64,000 bases of DNA from positions 18,540 through 82,539 of the forward strand of contig JAUCBJ010003870.1 of NCBI GenBank assembly GCA_032718475.1, given 5' to 3'. Source of the DNA: Nemertoderma westbladi (taxonomy: Eukaryota; Xenacoelomorpha; Nemertodermatida; Nemertodermatidae). Under the pieces are notes generated by a model. That model did not search any database, was not told the DNA's origin, and saw only the letters and a list, made by a program, of their open reading frames with translations. A program made the translations under genes and the position numbers. Shown here piece by piece: positions 30,233 to 40,775 of the stretch. Positions within the stretch are counted from its first letter, which is position 1; each line of letters opens with the position of its first letter.

Positions 30233-31492
30233 ATGTCAATTATTAAGGAATTAGATTTATTTTCTACACAGCCAATACAGACTGAATTTAAAGCAAAGCA
30301 TTATGAAACAATTTACCCGGTATCTAATCTCAGAAGCGAGTCTAGGGAAGTCACGTTCCTTGTACCAAGATCCAATAAATTCTATACGAAACTGCAAGAT
30401 GCATTATTAATTACAAAATGTACTGTACGGTAGGATAGACGACTTGAAAACTCCCATATTTATATGTTGAATTATCCTTCTGGGACTATGTGGAGTGATA
30501 TTAAAATAGACCTTAATGAGAAGCAGGTTGAAAATAGCAATAACCATTATTTCTACAAGTCGTACTTATCCAATTTACTATTTACAACATACGAATCTAA
30601 AAATGGGCTACTGGGGGCCGGCGGCTTTCGTCAGCCTTTATCCAAACACGGAAATGAAATTAATCCCAGCGCGCATCCTATTGGCGATGCCTTTAGTAAA
30701 CAAATGCAATTTGTAAGTGGATTGACGATTGATTTTGATACTGAAAGTAAAATAATACAACCCGGGTATGATTTAAGAATGCATTTTAGAAAAGTATCAA
30801 ATTCGTTTATTTTTAAAATCACTCCAAATGCAAACGCTGTGACAAATCTTCGGCTAGAATTAAATGAAGTAAAGATCCTAATCCCTAGAATGGAGGTTAA
30901 TCCCGTAATAGAAAGCAGTCACCTAAAAGGTTTAGAGAGTTACGATATTGAATATCAATTTCAAAAAAAAGAAGTTACTACATTTACTATTCCTGCTCAA
31001 ACCACAAATTACACCCAAACAAACATATTTGATGGTAAAAAACCCAAATTAGTTATTATCGGTTTTATAACAAATAATGCATATTCGGGAGAATTAACTA
31101 GTAATCCCTTGAAATTTGAACATTTTAACCTTAGACGCGCGGAACTGATTGTAGACGGTCTTCCAGTAGGTGGTGTAATATACGAGCCTAATTTTACAGA
31201 TGGAACATACATTTTTGAGTATACACAATTAATGAAGAACATTAATACATATATTAACGGTTATGGAGGTAATAATATAGACCATGAAACTTACTTAGGT
31301 AATTGTCCACTCATTTCCTGGGACCTAACCACCGACGGCTATGTTAGAGATCCTCAACCATCGATATATACTAATGGACAATTAAAATCAAGATTTGCCG
31401 AACCGTTGGTTGAGACCATAAATGTAATCGTTTTTAATATTTATGATCAATCATTAAGTTTAAATAGCAGGAAAGAAATACATATCGATTAA
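30233..31492 (+). pseudogene. Polinton major capsid-type protein, one in-frame TAG
   Basis: Two open parts, 30233-30433 and 30464-31492, share one frame and are separated only by TAG at 30431-30433. The first part has ELDLFSTQPIQTEF and VTFLVPRSNKFY, the N-terminal signature of the F54H12.2-like protein common in Polintons. The second begins its domain with WSDIKIDLN and continues for about 340 residues. The total of about 420 codons suits a double jelly-roll capsid protein (hexon-like). Placing it as major rather than minor capsid protein is from family knowledge and not certain. With the stop, only a 66-residue N-terminal piece would be made unless there is readthrough. Confidence 0.75.
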
Positions 31493-31494
31493 GT

Positions 31495-31951
31495 ATGTTA
31501 TCTACAGAGGAACTTGATATGTTTCCAGTGGGTGGTCACTATTTGGGGGCGTTTCCATCTAATAAATTACCTAAATTAGATAATAATAAGCGGAGAGACT
31601 ATGGGTTAATAGTAAATACCGATAAAGAGCATCTACCAGGTGTTCATTGGGTAGCTATATATATATATACGAGATAATGATGCTGAATTATTAAATTCGT
31701 TTGGACCAAAATATCCAAACAGATGTATCGAAAAATAGCTTGAGAAAAATTCAGCAAGGTGGTGTACTACCCGCAAACAATTTCAAGACCCTAGAAGGAC
31801 CACATGTGGGTTATACTGTCTTTATTACTTGGTAAATCGAATTCACACAAACTATCCAATGAGAGCGTTTACAAATAATGTGGAAATAAATGAAATAATA
31901 TTATATAAATGGCTTGTTAATTACTATAAAATAAACCAACAAGCGTTGTAA
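31495..31951 (+). pseudogene. Polinton adenain-like cysteine protease, frameshifted and with a stop
   Basis: The N-terminal part (31495-31677) has the catalytic His in GVHWVAIYI. The frame is then lost inside a TA microsatellite near 31660-31672. The next frame carries LLNSFGPKYPNR, followed by TAG at 31736-31738. The rest (to 31951) has the Gln in KQFQD and the catalytic Cys in TTCGLYCLYYL. The His, Gln and Cys order is that of adenovirus protease and Ulp1-type peptidases, which process virion proteins. It begins two bases after the capsid-like gene, as is usual in Polintons. Confidence 0.85.
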
Positions 31952-31995
31952 TTAATCATTTAACTTTTGTTTATCTAAATATATTATCAGATAAA

Positions 31996-32577
31996 ATGGA
32001 TAATATTATTTTTGTTGATTTTCAATATTATACGATAGACAATAAGGAATATCCGGTAGTATTTAAAGAATTTGCTATATTCGATTCTAATTACACCAAA
32101 ACTAATGTAAAGACGTTTTTAATTAAAGGACCTCCTAATATTAAGTTATCAGCATTAGATAAAGCCCATGTAAACAATTTACGGGACATGACTTCACATT
32201 TACCTTGGGATTACGGCGACATTTCGTAAGATGACTTGAAAAAGTACATGAAGAGACATTTAAAATATAAAAAAAATATATATGTATTTGGGTTGATGAA
32301 GCAGGCAATATTAATTTCCCAACTTGATGTACTTGCTCCAAATTCGATGGAGAAATTGGGAATATATCAACGATATTACAACTATTTAACCCCATGCCCC
32401 TTCCACGATCAATTGACTACAGTAGAAAATAAATGCGCTTACCACTTAAACACAAAGGATAACTGTCTGCAGTACTGCTCTGCAAAACGTGTCGGAGGGT
32501 ATGAAATGAAGCGATTAACTGAGACTGTTGATAAACAGAAAGAAATAACTGTGGTGGAAGATGTACTCGTACAGTAG
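31996..32577 (+). pseudogene. Polinton-associated DxQ protein, one in-frame TAA
   Basis: Two open parts (31996-32229 and 32236-32577) lie in one frame and are split by TAA at 32227-32229, giving about 193 codons. The N-terminus FVDFQYY, followed by FKEFAIFD, resembles a family with an invariant D-x-Q and later HL-W-Y-G-D motifs, seen in invertebrate genomes and often linked to transposons. The layout loosely recalls RNase H-fold exonucleases, but I cannot show the full catalytic set. The C-terminal part has Cys and His residues (CPFH, CAYHL, CLQYC) that might bind zinc. It is the last plus-strand gene, followed by AATAAA. Confidence 0.5.
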
Positions 32578-32627
32578 GTTTACTCTAAGCATGTAATGTG
32601 ATGGGATAATATAATTGTTTTAATGTC

Positions 32628-32633
32628 AATAAA
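32628..32633 (+). terminator. Poly(A) signal AATAAA of the plus-strand Polinton genes
   Basis: AATAAA lies 50 bp beyond the last plus-strand stop, at the convergence zone of the element. Confidence 0.45.
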
Positions 32634-33516
32634 AATAATAAAAACATTAAAATCTATTTTTATATTTCATTTTGACTGAAGATGTAGGGTTTAGGTTTAC
32701 ACCCACAAACACACCGTACCTACCGGTAGCCGGCTGTTGTATGAGTTTAACTACCAGTAGCTGACTTTACACATACAGACATATAACAACAACGCTAAAC
32801 TGTAGAACAGCAGAATGGATCCCATTCTAGACTGACAGCAACCACAGCGCTTTAGCATTACTTACTAGTAATAAAATTAAATTAACTCGACATGTGGTGT
32901 GGTTCGTGAATGCGGCATTAGAGAGGCCCTCCTAACAATAGACCTACTGGTACCAATGCTGTAGCACTCTTGTAACAGTATACTTGGATAGAGCAAGGGC
33001 ACGCTGGTTTCTCCGATTTAAGGATTAGGCTATTACACTTGAATGCTTCCAATTTTCTGTTTACAACTTTAATTGGTCTAATCTACATTATTATTATTAC
33101 TGTGGGGGTACCGGTACTACTGTTGCATAGGTAAGCCTATACTGCTATAGTTAACTTTATGCGGCCCCCCTTTTTCGAATGTTGACCCAATATGGTTTAC
33201 GGTTAACCTTTAGAACTCGCGGACAGGCACACCTTCATTCGGTTAGGCATATAGGCCTAATGACTACTCCTCAACTGAAAGCCGCCTAGCTCATTGATAC
33301 AATAGGTGTGGCTAGCAATATATAAAATTCGTCGCTCACAAGTTCATTCATTCACGTCATGTTGTAGGCCTATATAAAACATAGTTAGTTTATTTATGTA
33401 TTCGCTTTTTTTAATTAGATATAAAATATACAATACAAAAAACTACTGATACCGGTAACACATTAACGCTGTACCTAACAGACGTGACTAATTATATAGG
33501 CCTAAGAGTCTACTTG
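32634..33516. other. Polinton convergence zone, non-coding
   Basis: No gene seen. Includes TTTATT at about 33388, a possible poly(A) signal for the minus-strand ORF above it. Confidence 0.5.
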
Positions 33517-33867
33517 CTACTGGCGTATTCTTGGATCTGTCGGAAGTAGTAGAGTCGGAGCTGGTGCTACTGATATTTCTTCTTGTTCTTCCCAGTGCTC
33601 ACCCCTACTATAATTATCCAGACTTATCTGGTGAGCTTCTCCTGGTTGGACCCGAACGTTTAAATTAAAGTTTTTATTTGTTGTCAATGTAGTTTGTCGA
33701 CCTTCGCCGCTGGTTTTATTCTTAACCATTATAGTAATTTTGCCATTGTTATTTTTTAAATGTAATTCAATTACATTTAATGATGTAAAATAGAGTTCTT
33801 CCCCATCAAGATCAAATTTTAATAAACAGTCGCTGCTATCTCTATTTTCAATAAATGAAAACACCAT
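33517..33867 (-). CDS. Polinton ORF of unknown function, 116 aa
   Basis: An intact small frame. The first 70 residues form alternating polar and hydrophobic stretches (KFDLDGEELYFTSLNVIELHL, then GKITIMVKNK), which suggests a beta-rich fold. The C-terminus is Pro-rich and probably disordered. It is separated by about 900 bp from the TBP-like gene. I recognise no family. Confidence 0.5.
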   Translation of the reverse strand: MVFSFIENRDSSDCLLKFDLDGEELYFTSLNVIELHLKNNNGKITIMVKNKTSGEGRQTTLTTNKNFNLNVRVQPGEAHQISLDNYSRGEHWEEQEEISVAPAPTLLLPTDPRIRQ

Positions 33868-34730
33868 GTTGGATGTTGGTTGATTGATTGATTAAATGAA
33901 GGATCGCCGGAACTGAAGTTTGTGGAGGTTAGTTTTTTTTCAAGTATGAATATAAGTTAGTCTATACCGGTATTTTATTTTTTTTTATTTACGGTAGGGT
34001 TACAAAATTATACTTAAGAGAGAAAAAATTTAGTTTATATATATTTTTGTAGTGGGTCGCAGATGTTTACATTACAAAATTCACATAGTTAACAAAATGT
34101 AGAACATAAACCTTTCCCATACGGATTAGCGATATATGCTCTGTTCATTGTTCTATTCTGAATGTAGGGAAATGCATAGCTGATGTTTTAATAATATGTA
34201 CTGGTATACAGGCTAGTAACAGATAGGTGGGCTTTGACTTTGACTATGAATACCAGTACATAGCCCTAAACTTTTCTCACCGAGCTTAGCGTTGCCCACT
34301 GCACACACACACTCGCACACACTCATAAGTAACAGATGCGCTATTGTAGCTCACTTGTGAGCTGCGATGCTTAGCTAGCTAGCTACTGTCTCTGAGTATA
34401 CTATGCATACTTGAGTGTTACAAGCAATCGCTCTACCGAAGTTAGTTAGTTAATTTCCCCAACTAGTTGTTGATTTAAAAAAAAAATATTCATAAATTTC
34501 TTCTCCCTCCAAATTAATATATATATATTTTACAGTAAAAAATCTCCACCACCAAACAACAACAATAAATTTCACTCTCACTAATTATATTTTACATCAA
34601 AAACCCACCACCAAACAATAATAAATTATTAACCAGTTTGTTGAATATAGAATAATATATATGAAATTTAAACGGGGAACACATTAATGTACATTTACCA
34701 GTGTAGAAGCAGCAAACAACAACAATATTA
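33868..34730. other. Non-coding DNA within the Polinton
   Basis: AT-rich, with a short CA run near 34303 and a run of tagc units near 34372. No gene seen. It is a long gap for a Polinton and may include an old insertion or a lost gene. Confidence 0.45.
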
Positions 34731-34736
34731 TTTATT
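34731..34736 (-). terminator. Poly(A) signal for the minus-strand polymerase cluster
   Basis: TTTATT on the plus strand reads AATAAA on the gene strand, 30 bp beyond the TBP-like stop codon. It supports that ORF as a real, terminal gene. Confidence 0.45.
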
Positions 34737-34765
34737 CTGACTTTACAGTTATTGAATATTTCTAT

Positions 34766-35161
34766 CTATATTGAAATTTCTAGTTTAACATTATCAAATA
34801 TAACATAAAACCCAATATTGTTTATAAGTAACCTATAGATTACGGTATCGATATTAAAAATATAAGTACACAAATTGATTGATTTAAAAATAAAATTAAT
34901 GTTTATTTTTTCGAATATATGCTTTTTCACTTTATTAAAATTATATTTTCTACCGAGAATTGTTATTCGTCCATTTGTAAACATTAATATGGTTGCACCA
35001 AATACCTTATATATAAACTGATTAGGTTTGAGTAAAATTTTACCTGTCAATTGATTTTTTAATTCTTTTAAATTGAGTCCATAAATGATCTGCTTACAAC
35101 TTATATTTTTATTTACTATTTGATAATTCATCATCAACATCATCGCCTTTTGGTTCTTCAT
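34766..35161 (-). CDS. TATA-binding-protein-like Polinton ORF
   Basis: Up to 131 residues, overlapping the polymerase 3' end by about 50 bases in another frame; the real start may be an internal Met near 35131. The stretch LKPNQFIYKVFGATILMF, then TNGRITILGRK, follows the order of a TBP repeat: P-x-x-F followed by an IYR/K strand, a LxF strand, a G+ turn and an LxG+ strand. A helix then ends FEKI, and a FKSINL strand takes the place where TBP repeats have FKIQN. The upstream NLKELKNQL fits the preceding TBP helix. It is shorter than the 180-residue TBP core and may hold one full and one partial repeat. Such a protein could recruit host RNA polymerase to element promoters. The match is by eye only. 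Confidence 0.5.
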   Translation of the reverse strand: MKNQKAMMLMMNYQIVNKNISCKQIIYGLNLKELKNQLTGKILLKPNQFIYKVFGATILMFTNGRITILGRKYNFNKVKKHIFEKININFIFKSINLCTYIFNIDTVIYRLLINNIGFYVIFDNVKLEISI

Positions 35162-38100
35162 AAATTGGTATATTTGATATTTTTATAGGTTTTTTGAGGT
35201 TTGTTTTATAGTGCCCCCAAGGAAGTGATTGATTTTTATTAACCCAATAAAGTTTATCATCAAAGCTACTGAGTGCAAATTTATTTTGCTTTAAGGTATA
35301 AATACGATGTAATTTAGATTGAAATCTGTGTATGTTTTTTTTTATTTCTTCATTTGAGTTATATGCTTTTAAATATTCTTCATGTGTAATATTCGTTTCC
35401 ACAACAGCTCTTGTAATACCTTTTGCTCTACGAATATTTTTGTTATTCCATTCCAAAATTGAATATAATTTTGGTCTTAAAAATACTGCTTGTTTAATTT
35501 CACGTGAGGCTAGTTCATCTTTACAGTAATAAAGTCTCGATTTATTTTTATTACTATAAAGCGGGTGATCCTTAGGGTAATTGGATGTATCTAAAATATT
35601 ATTTTTAATTAATGCTTTTAAAAAATTATTCTGCGATGTATTATAGTAACAACCTATTAATGAGTCTGTATCTGATGCAGCAATTTCAATACGGCAGTTT
35701 AATTCTTTCTCAATAGGTAGCAATTTATCATAGTACAGCTCATACATATCCAATTTAGCCAAATCCAACACCGCGCTACCAATAAATATAGGCTTATCGA
35801 GAGTTACAGAGTCTTTCACTAATAAATGTCCCGATAATGTATTATTGTATATTATATATTGTTCATGATTAATACGATTTACCAATTGGTCGCATTTATC
35901 ATTGCTATTTGCGATACGAAAGTTACATCGATCCGTATCTTTTCTATTGACTTACCGAATAAAGAGTTATTAAGCAATTTCGCGACAGCCATTTCAATGT
36001 AACTTTTTGCTAGTCGCCTTCGATTAATATTAAAATCTATGTAATTTTTAAATACAAATTCTTGTTGAAAAGAATATAATTTATGTAGTTTAGTAACAAT
36101 TAATCCCATGTTTTATATAAAATTTTAACAGTTTCAAATGTAAATGATAAAATTCTTTATCAAATTGCGTCAGCAAGAGTTTTGGTGTAGGCATCTTATA
36201 TTTACGGGAGGTACCTCTTTGTATTGATAAGTTATTAAATTGTTCCCTCATATAATGTGATAGCATTGATTCATTTATACTTAAATGCTCTGGGGCTAAC
36301 GGTAATTGTAATGTTTGATCGTGAATAGCTTTGGGGTAATTTAAATCACATATTAAAAAATATCCAGTAGATCCATCATTGTCTAAATCTACCAAGTACT
36401 CGATTAGTTTTTCTGGAATTGCATTCTCTAAATGTTTAATACTTACTTCTTTGAATTGTGAGGTGGGTAGTTTTTTACTTAAATTCCCAGAATATAAAGA
36501 GTTGAAATCAATATTAAAAATATGGCATTCTTCCTTAGTAGAATCATATGTACTTGTTTCGGGTATATTTGATTCTATATAATGCTTTCGACAAAATGAA
36601 ACACCACCCCTAATTGATTTTTCAAAATCTCTATATGTCTGATAATCCTTTATTAATTCTATTTTACATTTATTATATTTTAGTGCGCAATCATAGGTAA
36701 ATGACGCGATACTACAGTAAAAAACCACTTCTAAATCGTAATTTTGTTTATAAACATTCCTAAAATTCTCAAATATATCAGCAAGCAAACAAACATCGAG
36801 TTTTAAATAGGCTAAAAGATATCTTTGAGATTCACACAGTCGAATTCTACCCATGATAATCCCGCAAACCTATAATCTTCAATTGTGCATGTTTTTTGAC
36901 TTAAGTTACTAAAAAATTTATTTATAGATGGTAAACCAGGATCATTAAATTTATTTATATCTGTCAAGTACTCGTATGGAAATACTCCTTTCCGATTAAT
37001 TGTTGAGTTATTCAAGTTTGGATAAAAATATTTCATTTCTTGTAGAGTAATAGGTAAAATTGAGCTTATATCATGACTCGCTACATCCTTTGTTGAACAC
37101 TCAACTAAATTACTTAAAGAAAAGCTTAAAAATTGATATGTGTCTAAGACACATAACTCAATTTTTTTAGAAGTGTTTTTAATTGGGATAAATGCACTCA
37201 GTGAAATATATCGTTCTGTATTTCTCGGTATAACCTTTATATCCCAATCCGTGTATTTCTTATCTCTAAATCCGGTTTGTAATATACAATGTATATCATA
37301 ATTATTGGAATTGTGCCCGCAAAGTACATACAGGTATCGTTTCAATGATAAACTTCGGTTACAACTATTACAGACTGCTGCAATATATTTACCTGTAATA
37401 TGTGAATGATGTCTGTTTTTCCCTACATTATTATTTAAAGTAACATTACAATAGAAACAAAATTTTGCCTGTTCAAAATTTACAAAATCAATATTAGTAA
37501 ATAACATAGTTTTATGAGTGTATATTTCTGACCAACAACATAATTCAGTTAAATCAGTATATAATGAATCTAAGAAATCTTGAATACAATTATTATTATT
37601 TGACTTTATGAATGTTTTCAAATGACATTTTTGAGCATCAATTAATTCACTATTGGGAACAATTAAATAACTCACAGCACACGGTATATGCTCCTGTATA
37701 AATTGATTATTAACTGAAGGTTGTAAGATACATTCTATATCAAAGTAGGTGACAAACAATGGGGATAAGGTTCTATCTAAATTTGTAAAACTAATGTGTG
37801 TTCTTTTTTTATTAGGTAGTTTCTCTCGTTGACTTCTTCCTTGGTAGCAGGCGAGACGGTGTCGATGAAGAACTTCCGCTCGAAAAAAATGTCCCAAACA
37901 CCTTTCACAATATTTCCTATTGCGGATATGAAGAGCTCTCGTATTCAGCAATCGATTCAAGTTAGTTATGCAAACATAATGATTCAGTTTAAGTACATTG
38001 TTATTTTTTACTACAAGTAATATATTTAATAACTCTTTATCAGGTGTAATTTTACTAAACGGTGGTTGTCTTAATATAGATACGGGGGTGCGTTTGTTGT

Positions 38101-38974
38101 CGTTATTCCAACATAGTAAATTAATTATATATTTTGAATTTTGTTTTTCAAAAAGTTTAATCGCTAACTGCCACTCTGTTGGATAATCATTTTTCCCGTT
38201 GTCAAAAATGAAATGACTCATATAATTTTTGTACTGCGAAGTACGGTATTTGTGATCTTTCACTTTGCTACTAAATTTTGCGGCTATAATAGCCCATTTG
38301 AAACAGTCATTATCAGCCGATTGTATATTTATAACACACTGTTTACCTGATAGAGCCTTAGGTAATTCCATATATCCATGCCCCTTATATAGTAACGACC
38401 TACACTTAGATTCAGCTAATTTAATTTCAACCCTTAATAAAGATTTAATGCGCCATCCTGAGCCATGTGTGTTAAAGATGGCTATTTTTTGTAATATATT
38501 TTCCACCACATACTCAAACCATGTGTCAAAACTTTGTGATGAATCTACAGTATTAATAGCACCACTGGAAGAATTAAAATAAAAGGTTTCCAATTGCTCG
38601 CCTTCTGAAAAATGTGATCTGTACATTAATACATTTAGACCTAACCACAGTCTAAGAACATTCATTTCTTTCAATCTATCTAATATTAACTGAAGAATAT
38701 TACCTCGAATTTGCGTTAATGCTGTTTCTACATCGGGATAATCTCTAGAAGTTGGGAGGTCGTGGACATAAATTTCAAGACGATTATCGTGAGCTTCTTG
38801 TTCCCGCGTAAAAATTGTTGCGCATGTACCAAGAGCCACCCTTAAGTTTTTTATAGATAATATATTTTTATGTTGCGGAGATTTACGCTTTCTTGTGTAA
38901 TAACATTTCAAGTGACAGTCGTGTCGTAAATAATTCTCATATGTATACTCTTTATTATAGGTAGAACAAGTCAC
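35109..38974 (-). pseudogene. Polinton DNA polymerase B, split by three frameshifts
   Basis: Four overlapping frames in order on the minus strand: 38974-36812, 36854-36090, 36109-35879 and 35885-35109. The first has the N-terminal domain typical of Polinton polymerases (YMELPKAL, INIQSADNDCFKW), exonuclease motif I YFDIEC and motif II HNSNNYD. The second has exonuclease motif III (YLKLDVCLL) and polymerase motif A DFNSLYSG. The third has motif B KLLNNSLFGKS, and the fourth motif C SDTDSL. All catalytic motifs survive, but frame changes near 36830, 36100 and 35882 prevent a full product. An N-terminal Cys/His segment from ATG 39101 (ICCSFCHM) may belong to it, joined through a frame change or a short intron with acceptor ttttatag near 39020. 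Protein-primed replication is the family role. Confidence 0.92.
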
Positions 38975-39302
38975 GACATGACACTTAAAACAAGAATAAC
39001 CTTCAAAATGTGACCATAGCCACCTATAAAATAAATAGTAAATAATTATGTCTAGTTATATTCATATGACAGAATGAACAACATATTGTTATTTTATCCA
39101 TGTTGAAGTTTGTTTAGATTAATAATAATAATAATAATAATAAAATATCACCAAAGATTAAAATAAAATGAAATGAAATGAAATGTTATTGACTATATCT
39201 AAACATTTATATGCTAGCGAGTGAAATAATTTTAAATCAATCACCAATCACCAATCGCTTATGGGTATTGGAAACCTCAAAGAGGTTAACTTATGATCAG
39301 GT

Positions 39303-39713
39303 TTACATGTTAGAATAATAATCTGGTTTCCATGGAGAATTAGTAACTGGATCTACTGGACCTAGGTTACCGGCAACTTTCTGTTTCTTTGCAGGTGATG
39401 TGTTGGTAAATTTACTCGATGATCTTGGCTTCCGAGGTAATATTTCAGGAAAGACCTGTTGCGGTTGAGAGCAACTCTCTTCAACATCCGGATTAGGTGA
39501 TGGGATCTCTACGAATGCTTTAGGTTTATCCAAAAGGACAAAACCATCTACATTGGCTTCAGTAAGAGAAACACCATCCATAGCCTCTTTGAGAAAACTA
39601 ATATGGGCTTTATCCTTCAAGTAATGCAACTCAATAGAATTTCCACCTGCTCCTACTTCAGTAGAATTATCGGTGTTGGTGATAATAATTTTTTTATTAT
39701 TGGTTTTAATCAT
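39303..39713 (-). CDS. Polinton ORF of unknown function, 136 aa
   Basis: The frame is open for 136 residues. The N-terminal 55 residues look folded. The remainder is Pro/Ser-rich with a basic cluster SPAKKQKVAG that could act as a nuclear localisation signal. It lies 200 bp upstream of the polymerase start and 60 bp downstream of the 196-residue ORF. No family recognised. Confidence 0.5.
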   Translation of the reverse strand: MIKTNNKKIIITNTDNSTEVGAGGNSIELHYLKDKAHISFLKEAMDGVSLTEANVDGFVLLDKPKAFVEIPSPNPDVEESCSQPQQVFPEILPRKPRSSSKFTNTSPAKKQKVAGNLGPVDPVTNSPWKPDYYSNM

Positions 39714-39776
39714 TTTGAGACGGTCTGATAATTGAATGATATTTTTATCAAAAAGATGCTTGTCTGTTTCATCGAT

Positions 39777-40367
39777 TTAGGTGTCCCACTCTCGCAACAA
39801 AACGGTTAGTTCCTGATTTGACAAATTGAAACCCGTATAATAGTTAAAACCAACACTATCAGCGTATCTGAGGCTGATTTTCCATAAGCCAACATAGTTG
39901 GTTCCTTTAAAAGCTGTTACAAATCCAATAAACTCTGGATTTGATAATTCAATGTAGAATTGATCGCTAATAATCTCTAGCGGTGGTGAGAGAAATTGCA
40001 ATAATTTCCCTCTGTATTGAATTAGAACTTCAGTAAAAGCTTTGTTGAGAACTTTACATTTGCCTTGTTTCTGAACATAAACATCACCCGACGTGGGGTT
40101 GATAGAAATATTCAAATTTCCTCGCGCAAAACGAAGAGCAGCATATATCCTACCTGGTATAATTGCTGGTCTGGATTGATGTTGGTTGTTGTTGGTTGTT
40201 TCTAGAATGTCTAGCAAATAGCGGGTATCTTGATGGGAAAAACAAATTGATTCGTTGTCCTCCTGAGATTCCACAATAAAATACTTGCTGTGAACGACGG
40301 TACAAGTATATTTATTGTAAGTAAATTTCCAGCTATTTGTTGCTCCAGTTTTTTGTGTTAAGGCCAT
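39777..40367 (-). CDS. Polinton ORF, possible PC4-like ssDNA-binding protein
   Basis: 196 residues, intact. The C-terminal 50 residues read FVTAFKGTNYVGLWKISL, a short gap, then YTGFNLSNQELTVLLREW. This recalls PC4/p15 domains, where strands around a FKG motif are followed by KGISL and a helix starting xQWxxL. A weaker copy may occupy residues 13-55 (KYFIVES, then ICFSHQDTRYLLDIL). PC4-type proteins bind single-stranded DNA and act in transcription or replication. This is a motif-level guess and the ORF could equally be a lineage-specific protein. It is the first minus-strand gene, starting next to an inverted repeat. Confidence 0.35.
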   Translation of the reverse strand: MALTQKTGATNSWKFTYNKYTCTVVHSKYFIVESQEDNESICFSHQDTRYLLDILETTNNNQHQSRPAIIPGRIYAALRFARGNLNISINPTSGDVYVQKQGKCKVLNKAFTEVLIQYRGKLLQFLSPPLEIISDQFYIELSNPEFIGFVTAFKGTNYVGLWKISLRYADSVGFNYYTGFNLSNQELTVLLREWDT

Positions 40368-40408
40368 AATAATAATAAATACGAAAAATATTATAAGTGA
40401 TAAATTTT

Positions 40409-40775
40409 AAACCGTATCGCTGTAATAAATTGACACCATAGTTCTCACTCTAAAATTGTGATGGTCGGAAGACGACACCTGATAAAAATGATAGTGACTC
40501 ACTCATTGGAGTTGTAAAACCACTAAAAAAAATTGGTAAAACAATAGAGAAGATACGAGATCGTTGTAATTTACGTATTACTAATAGCAATGAGAAATGT
40601 GATCTCATATCTTCTCTATTGTTTACCAATTTTTTTTACTGGTTTTACAACTCCAATGTCGGAATCAGTATTATTTTATGTAGTGTTGTTTTCCGACCAA
40701 CGAATATACAACGAGTAAGATAATGAAGAAATTATTAAGGAAATAACACAATTTCAGAGTGAGAACAAAAAAATT
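40409..40775. repeat. Imperfect palindrome upstream of the minus-strand Polinton genes
   Basis: Arms at about 40502-40560 and 40596-40653 are near-perfect complements around cattggagttgtaaaacca and caatagagaagata. Weaker pairing extends out to ttctcactctaaaattgtg at 40443 and its complement at 40747. It lies between the first minus-strand gene and the right TIR. It could be a nested MITE, or a structured regulatory or replication site. Confidence 0.65.

Noticed and set aside
26594-32577. Reassigned stop codons in the Polinton, because several genes have one in-frame TAA or TAG
   Set aside because: TAA, TAG and frameshifts occur together in different genes, and intact genes end normally at TAA/TAG. 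Ordinary decay explains it better.
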